NCBI RefSeq assembly: GCF_003952425.1
Contig: NZ_CP034449.1
Location: 7,242,001-7,306,000, forward strand
DNA: 64,000 nucleotides
DNA from: Mesorhizobium sp. M2A.F.Ca.ET.046.03.2.1
GTDB lineage: Bacteria > Pseudomonadota > Alphaproteobacteria > Rhizobiales > Rhizobiaceae
Reading direction: 5' to 3'
Under the pieces are notes generated by a model. The model ran no database searches. It was given only the letters and a program-made list of their open reading frames with translations, and was not told the origin of the DNA. This document shows positions 51,889 through 60,737 of this stretch, piece after piece (positions within the stretch are counted from its first letter, which is position 1; each line of letters opens with the position of its first letter). A program made the translations under genes and the position numbers.

Positions 51889-52818
51889 ATGCAGCAATCC
51901 CACGAAACCGCCGCGCTCGCCGAAATGGCCGCCTTCGCGGCCGTCGCCGAGGCGCGCTCCTTCACCCGGGCGGCGGCGACGGTCGGGCGCGACGCGACCA
52001 TCCTGTCGCGCCGGCTGCAGTCGCTGGAAGAGCGGCTGGGGGTGCGGCTGCTCCACCGCACGACGCGCAGCGTGTCGCTGACCGAGGCGGGCGCGCAGTT
52101 CCTGGTGCGCGTGCGCGCCATCCTGGCTTCTGTCGACGAGGCCGAAGCCGCGGCCTCCGCCCATGCCGGCGGCCGGCCGCGCGGGCTGCTCAGGCTGGCG
52201 CTGCCCGGCACGTTCGGGCGCATGTGGATAGCCCCGTTCCTGCCGCAGTTCCTCGCCGAGTTCCCGGATCTGCGCATCGAGGCCGAATTCTCCAACCGCT
52301 TCGCCGATCTCGTCGCCGAGAATTTCGACGTCGCCGTGCGGCTGGGCAGCCTCGAGGATTCACGCCTGGTGGCGCGCAAGGTGGCGACGCGGCGCCGGCT
52401 GCTCTGCGCCGCCCCGTCCTACCTTGCTCGAAGGGGCATGCCTCAGACGCCGCAGGCGCTGCTCGAACATTCCTGCCTCGGCTTCACCGGCTTCCAGACC
52501 TTTCCGGTCTGGGAGATGACCGACCGTGAGGGCCGGCGCGCGCGCGTCGAGGTTTCCGGGCCACTGGTCAGCGACGACGCCGAGGTGCTGGTCGAGGCCG
52601 CCGTGCAAGGCGTCGGGCTGATGATGAGCACGGACTGGCTGGTCGGACGCGAGATTGCCGACGGCCGGCTGGTGCCGATCCTGGAGGACTGGACGCTGGC
52701 CGACGAGGGCGCGGTTTATGTCGTCACGCCCTCAGCCAAAGGCCAGGCCGCCAAGACCCGCGCCTTCGCCGACTGGATCGGCAAGCGATTTTCGCCCGAG
52801 CCGCCCTGGCGGCGATGA
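51889..52818 (+). CDS. LysR-family transcriptional regulator
   Basis: The 309-residue protein has an N-terminal winged HTH (ALAEMAAFAAVAEARSFTRA, then VGRDATILSRRLQSLEERLG and VRLLHRTTRSVSLTEAG). A periplasmic-binding-protein-like effector domain follows (FDVAVRLGSLEDSRLVARKV). It belongs to the AaeR/CrgA-like branch. ATG 51889 is preferred over TTG 51880. It probably activates the divergent quinone oxidoreductase and represses itself at the palindrome. Confidence 0.9.
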   Translation: MQQSHETAALAEMAAFAAVAEARSFTRAAATVGRDATILSRRLQSLEERLGVRLLHRTTRSVSLTEAGAQFLVRVRAILASVDEAEAAASAHAGGRPRGLLRLALPGTFGRMWIAPFLPQFLAEFPDLRIEAEFSNRFADLVAENFDVAVRLGSLEDSRLVARKVATRRRLLCAAPSYLARRGMPQTPQALLEHSCLGFTGFQTFPVWEMTDREGRRARVEVSGPLVSDDAEVLVEAAVQGVGLMMSTDWLVGREIADGRLVPILEDWTLADEGAVYVVTPSAKGQAAKTRAFADWIGKRFSPEPPWRR

Positions 52819-52950
52819 GAAGGCAACCTCCGAGATGTCGGCGGAAGTCCTGAGCGGGTGATCAAGGCATTCAGGGACCATGAACAAAAATTAGGAGCCT
52901 GGCGACATGCCGGCTAAACTGCTCACCCGCTCACGCAAGAGGCAAGGCTA

Positions 52951-53334
52951 ATGTCCACGACTGTAAATGTCCGCTACATGGTCAACGATGTCGAAGAGGC
53001 CCTCACCTGGTACACGAAACATCTGGGCTTCACGCAGCTTTCGAACCAGGCGCCGGCCTTCGCGGATGTCTCGAGGGGAGCGCTTCGGCTGCTCCTCAGC
53101 GGTCCGACCAGTTCGGCGGGCAGGCCGATGCCGGATGGCGAGCGGCCTGGCCCAGGCGGCTGGAACCGCATCCACCTGATCGTCGAGGATCTTGCGGCCG
53201 AGGTTGGCCGGCTGCGGGCGGCGGGCCTCAGCTTCCGCAATGAAATTGTGACCGGGCCGGGCGGCTCGCAAATCCTGCTTGTCGATCCTTCCGGCAATCT
53301 GGTGGAACTCTTCCAGCCGGCCAAGGCCCGGTGA
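52951..53334 (+). CDS. VOC-superfamily protein
   Basis: The 127-residue protein has one VOC module (VRYMVNDVEEALTWYTKHLG ... NRIHLIVEDL ... GGSQILLVDPSGNLVELFQP). The Glu of NLVELF and His of NRIHL are likely metal ligands; the first ligand position is not His. AAGAGGCAAGGCTA precedes the ATG. The substrate is unknown. Confidence 0.85.
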   Translation: MSTTVNVRYMVNDVEEALTWYTKHLGFTQLSNQAPAFADVSRGALRLLLSGPTSSAGRPMPDGERPGPGGWNRIHLIVEDLAAEVGRLRAAGLSFRNEIVTGPGGSQILLVDPSGNLVELFQPAKAR

Positions 53335-53351
53335 TTGCAAACCCACGTCGT

Positions 53352-53456
53352 GGCGGCAAGGGCGTGGGGAACTGGCGATCGTGGGCATCGCCCCGGCGAT
53401 TGCCATGCGGTGTTCCATGCAACAGGGGAAGGGTTACGCTGGAGAAGTTGATCTAG
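53352..53456 (+). pseudogene. Stranded partial copy of the paoC 3' end
   Basis: It aligns with 50158-50280 (GGGAACTGGCGATCGTGGGC is shared), lacks ~19 bp near the end (the CGGGTGCGGGATCTGCC region) and carries other indels. It ends with the equivalent of the paoC stop (GTTGATCTAG). No upstream part of the gene is present. Confidence 0.8.
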
Positions 53457-53468
53457 CGCCAGCCTATC

Positions 53469-53525
53469 CTTCGTCATGTATGGACGGCCCCTCTTGGGCA
53501 AGAGGGCCGTCCATATATGACGAAG
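53469..53525. other. 57-bp near-perfect hairpin
   Basis: Arms beginning CTTCGTCATGTATGGACGGC and ending in its complement pair over ~27 bp, with a 3-base loop, one G-U-compatible mismatch and one bulge. There is no T-tract. It lies between the paoC fragment and the secreted protein at 53603. Confidence 0.7.
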
Positions 53526-53602
53526 CGAAAGGGCGGGAGATTGCGCGCTCGCCCGTTTTCGCCAATCTCTATATGATCACCGCATCACGAGAGGGAGCGA
53601 TC

Positions 53603-54088
53603 ATGAAACGCGGGCCGGCAACACTCATCCTGGCACTGCTCACCACCCTGCCCGCCCATGCCGCGTCCTGCTCCTGGTCCGCCAGGATGGAGGAGGACGA
53701 GGGCGGCAGCGTGATGATGGCCTCGGTCTGCGGCGGGCCGAAGGGCGATGCGCATCTGATGCTCGCTTGTTTCGGCAAGCCGGTGCTGAGCTACGATCTC
53801 GGCGCCGCGGGCGGACAGCTGGAGCCCGGCATCAGCGGCTCCTTCACCTTCAAGGCCGGCGACAAGAGCCTGACGGAGAAGCTCGAGCTGGAGGCGATGT
53901 ACAACTACTTCACCACCGAGCTCCCCGGCCCCGCCGACCCGTTGCTTTCGCTGCTGCGCGGCAAGGGCGAGGTGACGGTCAGCGCCGACAAGTATGGCGC
54001 GACAACGTTTCCGCTGAAAGGCTCAGGCGCCGCGATCGGCAAGGTTCTGGCCGAGTGCGGCAAGGGTTCGGGCGGCGAGGCCGATTGA
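53603..54088 (+). CDS. Secreted protein of unknown function
   Basis: The 161-residue protein has a signal peptide (RGPATLILALLTTLPAHA) and three to four cysteines (ASCSWSARM, ASVCGGPKGD, MLACFGKP, LAECGKG), so disulfides are likely in the periplasm. ATG 53603 follows GAGGGAGCG. The frame upstream runs through the hairpin and is not coding. No family is recognised. Confidence 0.75.
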   Translation: MKRGPATLILALLTTLPAHAASCSWSARMEEDEGGSVMMASVCGGPKGDAHLMLACFGKPVLSYDLGAAGGQLEPGISGSFTFKAGDKSLTEKLELEAMYNYFTTELPGPADPLLSLLRGKGEVTVSADKYGATTFPLKGSGAAIGKVLAECGKGSGGEAD

Positions 54089-54120
54089 CGCCTGTTCGAG
54101 GCCTTTCTCGCCGCGCTTGG

Positions 54121-56016
54121 TCAGGCCTTGCGTGGAAGCGGGATCGGCTGGAAACCGACGTCCGGCTCGGCCAGCCGCGTGGCATCGCGTCCGCCTGCCT
54201 TGGCGGCGTAGAGCGCCTTGTCCGCCTGGAGAAGCAGGCTCGTCGGATTGTGGCGGGCGGTCGGGCCGCTGATGGCGATGCCGATGCTGATGGTGACGAT
54301 CTTGTGCTCGCTGCGATCATGTTTCAGCGCCCGCTCGCGCACCGCGGCGCGCAAATCGTTGGCCACGCGGATCGCGCCGGCGGCCGAGGCCTCCGACAGG
54401 ATGACGGCGAATTCCTCGCCGCCATAACGCGCCACGAAATCACCGGCGCGGGTACGCTGCCGCAGGCAATCGGCGATCTGGCGCAGGCACTCGTCTCCAG
54501 CGAGGTGACCGTAACGGTCGTTATAGGCCTTGAAGGAGTCGACATCGATCAACAGCAGCGCGAATTCCCGGTCGGACTGGCTTGCCTCGGCAACGACACC
54601 GGCCAGCTTCTGATCGAAGGCGCGGCGGTTGCCGACGCCAAGCAGGGGATCGGTGTTGGCAAGCTGCGCCAGCTGGTTGCTGAGCGTGGTCAGCTCTCCC
54701 TCGGTGCTCTTGATCTCGGTGATGTCGGAGACGACCACAAGCGCCAGGCCTGCCTCTGTTGGCCTCGTCCGCAACATCAGCCAGCGGCCGTCGAAAAGCT
54801 TGATCTGCTGCTCGCCCGGCGTGCGCAGCGCGCCGACTACATTGTCTATCCACTCCCGTTCGTGACCCTTGGGGATGCCCACCTGCTCACCGGTCACCGT
54901 CACGGCTTCGAGGATGTCGCGCAGTCTCGTGCCGGGAACGCGCAGGTCGCCGGTGAGCGGAAAGAAGTCCCGGTATTGCTCGTTGCAGAAGATCAGCATC
55001 CCTTCGGCATCGAACATGGCAAGTCCGTCCGACATTTCCGACAGCGCGTAGGAAAGCTGGTTCTTGGCTTCGAGCAATGCCTGTTCGAGCTGCTTCTGCG
55101 CCGTGACGTCGCGCGTGACGCCGACGAGGCCGATGATGTTGCCCTCGACATCGCGCACGGGCGTCTTCGAGGTGGAGAACCAACGGAGATTGCCCTTCGC
55201 ATTGGGGACCTGCTCCTCGAAATCGGCCATCCCCTCGCCCGTTTCCAGCATTCGCTGCTCGAGCTCAAAGAGGGTCTGGGCGCGCGCAGGGTCCGCTATG
55301 TCGAAGTCGGTCTTGCCCGTCATCTGGACCGGATGGTCGTAGCCGTGGAAGGCGGCGACGGACTGGTTCACGGCGACGAACTGGCCGCGCGTGTTCTTGA
55401 CGTAGTAGAAGTCCGGCGCCTGGGCGACCGCGGCGCGCAGCAGATTGCGCTCCTTGGTGACAAGCTGCGTGTGCAGCACGACGAGGCCGGCCACGGCGGT
55501 TGCCGCCATATTGAGCGCGATGAGCGGCAGCACGAGGCGCGCGTCGATAACGGGGACGGCCGTCTGCGGCAGGATCGAGATCGGTACCAGCCCGGACAGG
55601 CCAACGCAGACCGCAAGCACCAGCACTTGCCAGACGCGCGTCTGGCGGCGCCCGATGATGCGGTTGGCAAGAACGCCGGCGGCGAACGCCACCGCAATGC
55701 CGACCAGTCCGGCAGTGAGGCCTTGGCCGCCGATGGCGATGCGGTATCCCAGCGGAAAGGCGGCGGCCACCAATGCGCCCGGCAGGCCGGCGAACAGGCC
55801 GGCCGTCGCAACCAGCGACGTCCTGAGATCCAGCAGGACGCCCGGCCGAATCTCGACGGTCAACAGCATGGAGGCCAGGGCGCCCCAGCCCATGATGCAG
55901 CCGAAGACAAGCAGCCTGAACTTTTGCGAGCGCCCCTCAAGCCAGGGCTGCACGTAGTTCCAGCCGGAAACGAACAGCGCCACCGCAGCCAGATTTGCCG
56001 TAAGGTGTTGCCACAT
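54121..56016 (-). CDS. Membrane diguanylate cyclase with 5TMR-LYT, two PAS and GGDEF domains
   Basis: The 631-residue protein begins with six or so helices (~1-185) matching the 5TMR-LYT sensor, including RPGVLLDLRTSLVATAGLFA and a GLPGALVAAAFPLGYRI segment. PAS domains lie at ~195-310 and ~320-440, and GGDEF at ~455-615. The active site ARYGGEEFAVIL is intact, with a RAGD I-site five residues upstream. It should make c-di-GMP in response to an unknown small ligand. It is convergent with the secreted protein gene. Confidence 0.92.
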   Translation of the reverse strand: MWQHLTANLAAVALFVSGWNYVQPWLEGRSQKFRLLVFGCIMGWGALASMLLTVEIRPGVLLDLRTSLVATAGLFAGLPGALVAAAFPLGYRIAIGGQGLTAGLVGIAVAFAAGVLANRIIGRRQTRVWQVLVLAVCVGLSGLVPISILPQTAVPVIDARLVLPLIALNMAATAVAGLVVLHTQLVTKERNLLRAAVAQAPDFYYVKNTRGQFVAVNQSVAAFHGYDHPVQMTGKTDFDIADPARAQTLFELEQRMLETGEGMADFEEQVPNAKGNLRWFSTSKTPVRDVEGNIIGLVGVTRDVTAQKQLEQALLEAKNQLSYALSEMSDGLAMFDAEGMLIFCNEQYRDFFPLTGDLRVPGTRLRDILEAVTVTGEQVGIPKGHEREWIDNVVGALRTPGEQQIKLFDGRWLMLRTRPTEAGLALVVVSDITEIKSTEGELTTLSNQLAQLANTDPLLGVGNRRAFDQKLAGVVAEASQSDREFALLLIDVDSFKAYNDRYGHLAGDECLRQIADCLRQRTRAGDFVARYGGEEFAVILSEASAAGAIRVANDLRAAVRERALKHDRSEHKIVTISIGIAISGPTARHNPTSLLLQADKALYAAKAGGRDATRLAEPDVGFQPIPLPRKA

Positions 56017-56174
56017 GACGCCGACCGACCTCCGATCGGGTCATTAAAAGCACCTGAAAAGTTGTTTCCGGGTTAAGGCCGCCACCCAAGGCGGTTCCCC
56101 GGTTGCGCCGCGAACGCGGCTTCCCCTTGGCGAAGCCCCTCCCCCACACGATGGGAAGGAGCAGGGTCAGGGCC

Positions 56175-56933
56175 TCACTTGCCATGCGCCTTCATGAACT
56201 GCCCGAGCAGTTCCACCGGCAGGGGGAACACCACCGTCGACGAACGCTCACCGGCGATGTCGTGCAGGGCCTCGAAATAGCGCAACTGCATGGCCTGCGG
56301 CTCGGTTGCCAGCATGCGGCCGGCCTCGACCAGCTTCGCCGCCGCCTGCTGCTCGCCGTCGGCGTTGATCACCTTGGCGCGGCGCAGCCGCTCGGCCTCG
56401 GCCTGCTTGGCGATGGCGCGGATCATGCTCTCATTGAGGTCGACATGCTTGATCTCGACATTGGAAACCTTGATGCCCCAGGCATCGGTGCGCTGGTCGA
56501 GTATCTCCTGGATGTCGCTGTTGAGCTTGTCGCGCTCGGCCAGCATCTCGTCGAGCTCATGCTTGCCGAGCACCGAGCGCAGCGTGGTCTGCGCCAGCTG
56601 GTTGGTGGCGGCCATGAAATCCTCAACCTGGATGATCGCCCGCTCGGCGTCGACGATGCGGAAATAGAGCACGGCGTTGACCTTGACCGAGACATTGTCG
56701 CGCGAGATGACATCCTGCGGCGGCACATCCTGCACCACCACGCGCAGGTCGACCCGCACCATCTGCTGGACGAAGGGGACGAGGATGATCAGGCCGGGGC
56801 CCTTGACGCCGGTGAAGCGGCCGAGCGTGAAGACCACGCCGCGCTCATATTCCCTGAGGATGCGGATTGCCGCCGCCAGGAAAATGATCGCGGCCACGGC
56901 AATGATGAGATAGGCCACGTAACCGACCATCAT
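56175..56933 (-). CDS. Slipin (stomatin/SPFH-family membrane protein)
   Basis: The 252-residue protein has one N-terminal membrane helix ([17 protein letters not shown]) and an SPFH/band-7 domain ([20 protein letters not shown] ... [20 protein letters not shown]) with a C-terminal coiled coil. Slipins form large membrane-bound rings. ATG 56933 overlaps the stop of the NfeD gene (ATGA), the usual nfeD-slipin pairing, in which NfeD cleaves the slipin C-terminus. Confidence 0.92.
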   Translation of the reverse strand: MMVGYVAYLIIAVAAIIFLAAAIRILREYERGVVFTLGRFTGVKGPGLIILVPFVQQMVRVDLRVVVQDVPPQDVISRDNVSVKVNAVLYFRIVDAERAIIQVEDFMAATNQLAQTTLRSVLGKHELDEMLAERDKLNSDIQEILDQRTDAWGIKVSNVEIKHVDLNESMIRAIAKQAEAERLRRAKVINADGEQQAAAKLVEAGRMLATEPQAMQLRYFEALHDIAGERSSTVVFPLPVELLGQFMKAHGK

Positions 56934-58300
56934 TTTATTGCTCCGTTGTTGCCTGCATCGCGACGCCGCACCGTCAGCACGAGGTCGCTGACATCGATCA
57001 CCTCGACACGGTCGCCGGGCTGCATGGGCTCGCCTGCCTTCGCCCGCCAGCGCTCGCCCAAAGCCAGCACATGCCCCTCGCCGCCCTGCCAGTCGAGAAT
57101 CTCGACGGGAAGGCCGCGCATGGCCTCGCCGCCGACGCGCGGCGGATTCTTGCGCGCCGCCCAGACATAGGTGCCGGTGAGCAAGGCCAGGCCGAGCGTC
57201 AGCGCGGCGGCCGGGCCGATCACCGCCCACGACATGGCAAAGCCCGGCCCTTCGACCTTGAGCAGCATGGCGGAGCCCAGCAGGAAGGCGGCGACGCCGC
57301 CCAGCCCCAGCACGACGGTTGGGTTGAAGGCCTCGACGATCAGGAAGGCGACGCCGAGCAGCATCAGGGCGAGACCGGTATAGTTGATCGGCAGGAGGTT
57401 CAGCGCGTAGAGCCCGAGCACCAGGCAGATGGTGCCGATGACGCCCGGCGCCACGGCGCCGGGGCTGGTGAACTCGAAGACGATGCCGTAAACGCCGACC
57501 AGCATCAGGATGACTGCCGTGTTCGGGTCGGTGATGACGGCCAGCAGCCGGATGAACCAGCCAGGCTCCAGCGTCTCGACCGGCAGCCCTTTGGTCGCCA
57601 GCACCTCTTTCCTGCCGGCCACCTCGACGGTGCGCCCGTCGGCAAGCTCCAGAAGCTCGGTGGTGTCGCGGGCAACGAAGTCGATGACATGTTCCTGCAG
57701 CGCGGCGTTGGCCGACAGGCTCGCCGCCTCGCGCACCGCCTTCTCGCCCCAGTCGCCGTTGCGCCCGCGCATCTCGGCGAGCGAGCGGATGAGCGCCACC
57801 GCGTCATTGGTCACCTTGGCCATCATCGCGTCGCCGGCCGGCTGCCCGGTTGCGTCCTTCTGGTCCTTGTCCTTCTCGCCGCCTGGAAGCGACGGCAGGC
57901 CGCCGAGCTCGACCGGCGTCGCGGCGCCGAGATTGGTGCCGGGCGCCATCGCCGCGACGTGGGTTGCGTAGAGGATGTAGGTGCCGGCGCTGGCCGCGTG
58001 GCCGCCGGAGGGCGCGACATAACCGATGACGGGCACAGGCGAGGCTAGGATGTCGGCGATCATCTCGCGCATCGAGGTGACGAGGCCGCCCGGCGTATCG
58101 AGCTGAAGGATGAGGACCGCGGCATCGCGCCTTGCGGCGGTGTCGAGCGCCTCCTCGAGTTGCCTGGTGCTTGCCGGCCCAATGGCGCCGTCGACGGCGA
58201 TGCTCAACGCAACCTTCCCGCTCCCGGCTGAGGAGAAGGCAGAAACGGCGGCCGCGCCCAAAAGAGCGGCGGCGAAGAAGGCCACTCGCGCGATGCTCAC
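56930..58300 (-). CDS. nfeD: NfeD1b-type membrane serine protease
   Basis: The 456-residue protein has a signal peptide and a ClpP-like protease domain ([40 protein letters not shown] with the nucleophile Ser; [15 protein letters not shown]). Four to five helices and a C-terminal OB-fold NfeD domain follow. It cleaves the partner slipin encoded next (ATGA overlap). GTG 58300 follows GGAG with good spacing; the longer frame to 58387 lacks a ribosome site. Confidence 0.9.
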   Translation of the reverse strand: MSIARVAFFAAALLGAAAVSAFSSAGSGKVALSIAVDGAIGPASTRQLEEALDTAARRDAAVLILQLDTPGGLVTSMREMIADILASPVPVIGYVAPSGGHAASAGTYILYATHVAAMAPGTNLGAATPVELGGLPSLPGGEKDKDQKDATGQPAGDAMMAKVTNDAVALIRSLAEMRGRNGDWGEKAVREAASLSANAALQEHVIDFVARDTTELLELADGRTVEVAGRKEVLATKGLPVETLEPGWFIRLLAVITDPNTAVILMLVGVYGIVFEFTSPGAVAPGVIGTICLVLGLYALNLLPINYTGLALMLLGVAFLIVEAFNPTVVLGLGGVAAFLLGSAMLLKVEGPGFAMSWAVIGPAAALTLGLALLTGTYVWAARKNPPRVGGEAMRGLPVEILDWQGGEGHVLALGERWRAKAGEPMQPGDRVEVIDVSDLVLTVRRRDAGNNGAIK

Positions 58301-58476
58301 GCTCAACGCTCCATGGCTCAAATATGGGTTGTGTCGCCGCGAAGTCCAATGGGGCGTTGAGGCGCAACGCGCCATCTTGCCTCGCAAGGCCGCTCAAGCG
58401 AGATCACAAGGCGGCCAGCCCTACTCGGACGATCCGGCGCCGCGGGAGGCCTGCGCTAGGAATAAAATCGGGAAAC

Positions 58477-58520
58477 AACGCGGCCGGCCCGTGCTTCGCT
58501 GCGCACAACCCGGCCGCGTT
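58477..58520 (-). terminator. Terminator after the His-rich gene
   Basis: AACGCGGCCGG (58477-58487) pairs with CCGGCCGCGTT (58510-58520). On the minus strand it follows the stop codon by 3 bp and is followed by GTTTCCCGATTTTATT. Confidence 0.6.
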
Positions 58521-58523
58521 GCG

Positions 58524-58835
58524 TCAATAGTCGGAGTCGCTCTCGACCACGACCGGACGGTGATGGTGCCGGTGGCCGATCGAACCCGTGACGATCACGG
58601 TGTCGTCGCGGCGGTGGTGGCGGTGACGCCAGGCGCGCTTGCCATTGTCGTAAAAGGCGACCGTGCCGTGGTGGCGGTGGTGAAGACGGTGGCCTTCGTC
58701 ATTGATGACGACCGCCGGGCGGTGGTGATAGTGATGCCTGTTATGTGTCCTGATGACGACATCGGCCTCGGCCGCGGAGGCGAAGGCGGGCGCTGCGACA
58801 CAGAGCGCCAGGGCGGCAAGAAGCACTGTTTTCAT
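58524..58835 (-). CDS. Secreted histidine-rich protein
   Basis: The 103-residue protein has a signal peptide (KTVLLAALALCVAAPAFA) and a mature part with more than 15 His, many in HH pairs next to Arg (NRHHYHHRPAVV, HRLHHRHHGTV, RHRHHRRDD, HRHHHRPVV). It could bind zinc, copper or nickel in the periplasm. ATG 58835 follows AGGAAAAGAG. No family is recognised. Confidence 0.75.
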   Translation of the reverse strand: MKTVLLAALALCVAAPAFASAAEADVVIRTHNRHHYHHRPAVVINDEGHRLHHRHHGTVAFYDNGKRAWRHRHHRRDDTVIVTGSIGHRHHHRPVVVESDSDY

Positions 58836-58961
58836 TGCTCTTTTCCTAATTCCTGAATTCATCCCTTCGCCGGGTAAACCGCCGCCCTCCGCTTTGGTTC
58901 CCGCCCGGGTTGCATCCGCAATGGGACCGCGCCAGGCGGAAAAGCACAGCCGGCGGCAGGC

Positions 58962-59156
58962 TCAGCTTTCGCGCCGACGCCGGAGCGCCATGTAGCGCAG
59001 GTAGGTCTTGGCGGCGGCGTCGCAGGCGCGCCGCTCGGGGCCGTTGGCCTCGATCATCGTCTTGGCGAGCCGCGGCGGCAGGCCGTATTTGCTGGCGAAG
59101 GCCGCCGGCTCGTAGGGTTGGTCGTCTAAATCATCTGTCGGTCTATCAAGGCTCAT
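58962..59156 (-). CDS. Small conserved basic protein, unknown
   Basis: The 64-residue protein (AFASKYGLPPRLAKTMIEAN, then ACDAAAKTYLRYMALRRRR) resembles short DUF3606-like helical proteins in Rhizobiales. ATG 59156 starts it. The frame upstream to 59459 is antisense to the next genes. Confidence 0.5.
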   Translation of the reverse strand: MSLDRPTDDLDDQPYEPAAFASKYGLPPRLAKTMIEANGPERRACDAAAKTYLRYMALRRRRES

Positions 59157-59364
59157 GTGTGCTCCCCTATCGGCGACGCGCGAAAAATCGGCGCGCGTGC
59201 CAATGCGAAGCCCTGGCTTTGGTTGCGGCGCTCGGTCCTCTTCGCACGCCCGTCCGACCTCAGTCCGACATCGCTTTGCGACCGTCGCCGGATTGGGGAA
59301 CGAAAGCTTCCCAGCCTCGTTTGCCGGCGGGGAATTCGCGGCAGGGCGCCCGCCAAGAGGAGCA

Positions 59365-59472
59365 ATGAACATGGACGACGATCGCAACAGTGTTCTGGAG
59401 GCGCGCTGGCTTCTGGCGGTGCCGGCATCGGTGCTGCTCACCGTGCTGGTAGCCGGCATGCTGCTCGGATAG
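59365..59472 (+). CDS. 35-aa single-TM protein
   Basis: The peptide has an acidic start (MNMDDDRNSVLEARW) and one helix (LLAVPASVLLTVLVAGMLLG). AAGAGGAG precedes the ATG at good spacing, and it lies 7 bp upstream of the iron-permease-like gene, so both are likely cotranscribed. Its function is unknown. Confidence 0.55.
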   Translation: MNMDDDRNSVLEARWLLAVPASVLLTVLVAGMLLG

Positions 59473-59479
59473 TCGGACG

Positions 59480-59878
59480 ATGAACCGCCTGCTCTTCCGC
59501 ATCGCCGATTTCCTGTCGCGCCCGCCCGGCTTCTACGCGATGCTTGCCGCCATGGCCGCCTGCACGCTGCTGGTGCCGCTCGGGCTTACAGGCGTGGTGA
59601 CCTATGCCCTGTCCGTGGCGGCCATCATCATCACCGGGGTGGTCCTCATCCAGGGCTACCGGGACACCGCCGCCATCCACGCCAAGCTCGACGAGATCGT
59701 CATTGCGCTGAAGCAGACGCGCAACGACGTGGTCGGGCTCGAACATGCCGAGCCGCATGAGATCAAATCCAAGCTGATGGCACTGGAGATCGAAGCCGGG
59801 CGCCTGGCGGCGTCAGAGGCGTTAAACGGCGCGAGAGATGAGGCCGGCGCCGCAGTGGGTGGGGGTTCGTTGGGGTAG
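59480..59878 (+). CDS. Low-affinity iron permease-family protein
   Basis: The 132-residue protein has two helices (GFYAMLAAMAACTLLVPLGL and VVTYALSVAAIIITGVVLIQ) and the conserved loop after the second: GYRDTAAIHAKLDEIVIALK, then TRNDVVGLEHAEPHEI. This matches PF04120-type proteins. The family is named after a yeast iron transporter, but the bacterial role is untested. Confidence 0.85.
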   Translation: MNRLLFRIADFLSRPPGFYAMLAAMAACTLLVPLGLTGVVTYALSVAAIIITGVVLIQGYRDTAAIHAKLDEIVIALKQTRNDVVGLEHAEPHEIKSKLMALEIEAGRLAASEALNGARDEAGAAVGGGSLG

Positions 59879-60050
59879 CTGAGGCACCGGCCGAAGGCGG
59901 AATGGGCACCGCCGCCAGGCAAAGATAGGCCTCTCAGGCGGCGGCGAAATTACGCGATCGCGGAAGCCTCCGGGAAGCCGTCCCGGCGCAGCGTTGTCAC
60001 GCGGGCCGATCGGAACAAAATGCCGGGCATCGCCGTTTTTGGGGATGGTT

Positions 60051-60290
60051 ATGTTCGCCCCGCTCGACATGCACGGCGAGAAGCGCGCCGATCTCCACCG
60101 GGCCGCAAGGCTGTCGATGCTGCATGAGCGCGTGGTGAAGCGCTTCGACAGGGTCGACCATTCAGCCGATGCCGTCGAGACCGCCGCAGCCGCATTCGTC
60201 GAGATCACGCATCGGCCGGCCGTCTTCGTTGCGCCATTCCGGCCAAACAGGAGACCTGAAACTGCGGCCGGCTGGACGCTCGGGCTGTAA
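60051..60290 (+). CDS. Small hypothetical protein
   Basis: The 79-residue frame (FAPLDMHGEKRADLHRAARL, then ERVVKRFDRVDHSADAVETA) is plausible helical coding sequence with GGGGATGG before ATG 60051. It stands alone, with no named domain. Confidence 0.4.
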   Translation: MFAPLDMHGEKRADLHRAARLSMLHERVVKRFDRVDHSADAVETAAAAFVEITHRPAVFVAPFRPNRRPETAAGWTLGL

Positions 60291-60315
60291 CTTCCCGAGG
60301 GGCCGCATGAAGTGA

Positions 60316-60651
60316 TCAGTGAGGCCGCGCGTTGCGTACCCTGATCATATCGCGCCTTCTCAACTCGGCATATACCGCCTCGCGGTCCCCACGGTATCGC
60401 CCCAGCAATCTCATCGCCTCGTCGCGCTCCACACGCCCGAGTTTCATCATAAAGCGAAGTTCACGCTCAGGAATCAGAGGCTGAGCTTCCCGCCGCTGCC
60501 ACCATGTTTCATGCATCGCTTCGACCTCCCCGCCACGCCCACTCGACAGTCCGCGGAAGCGCTGCCCCGCCCTGCCCGTGTAGACGTTATAGACCATCCA
60601 TGCGTTGGCCTGAGTGAGACTGCGCACACTTCTCAGCTCTGACATTTGCAT
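60316..60651 (-). CDS. Hypothetical protein, basic, helical
   Basis: The 111-residue protein (TQANAWMVYNVYTGRAGQRF, ERELRFMMKLGRVERDEAMR, YRGDREAVYAELRRRD) has GGGAGAC upstream of ATG 60651; ATG 60645 is an alternative. No family is known to me. Confidence 0.45.
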   Translation of the reverse strand: MQMSELRSVRSLTQANAWMVYNVYTGRAGQRFRGLSSGRGGEVEAMHETWWQRREAQPLIPERELRFMMKLGRVERDEAMRLLGRYRGDREAVYAELRRRDMIRVRNARPH

Positions 60652-60737
60652 TTGTTAACGGAGTCTCCCTTTCCTTCCCGCCGGGCATCGCCTCGCGTCC
60701 GCATCCTTGTGTCACAGCGCAGACTGGGCTCCGGAAA

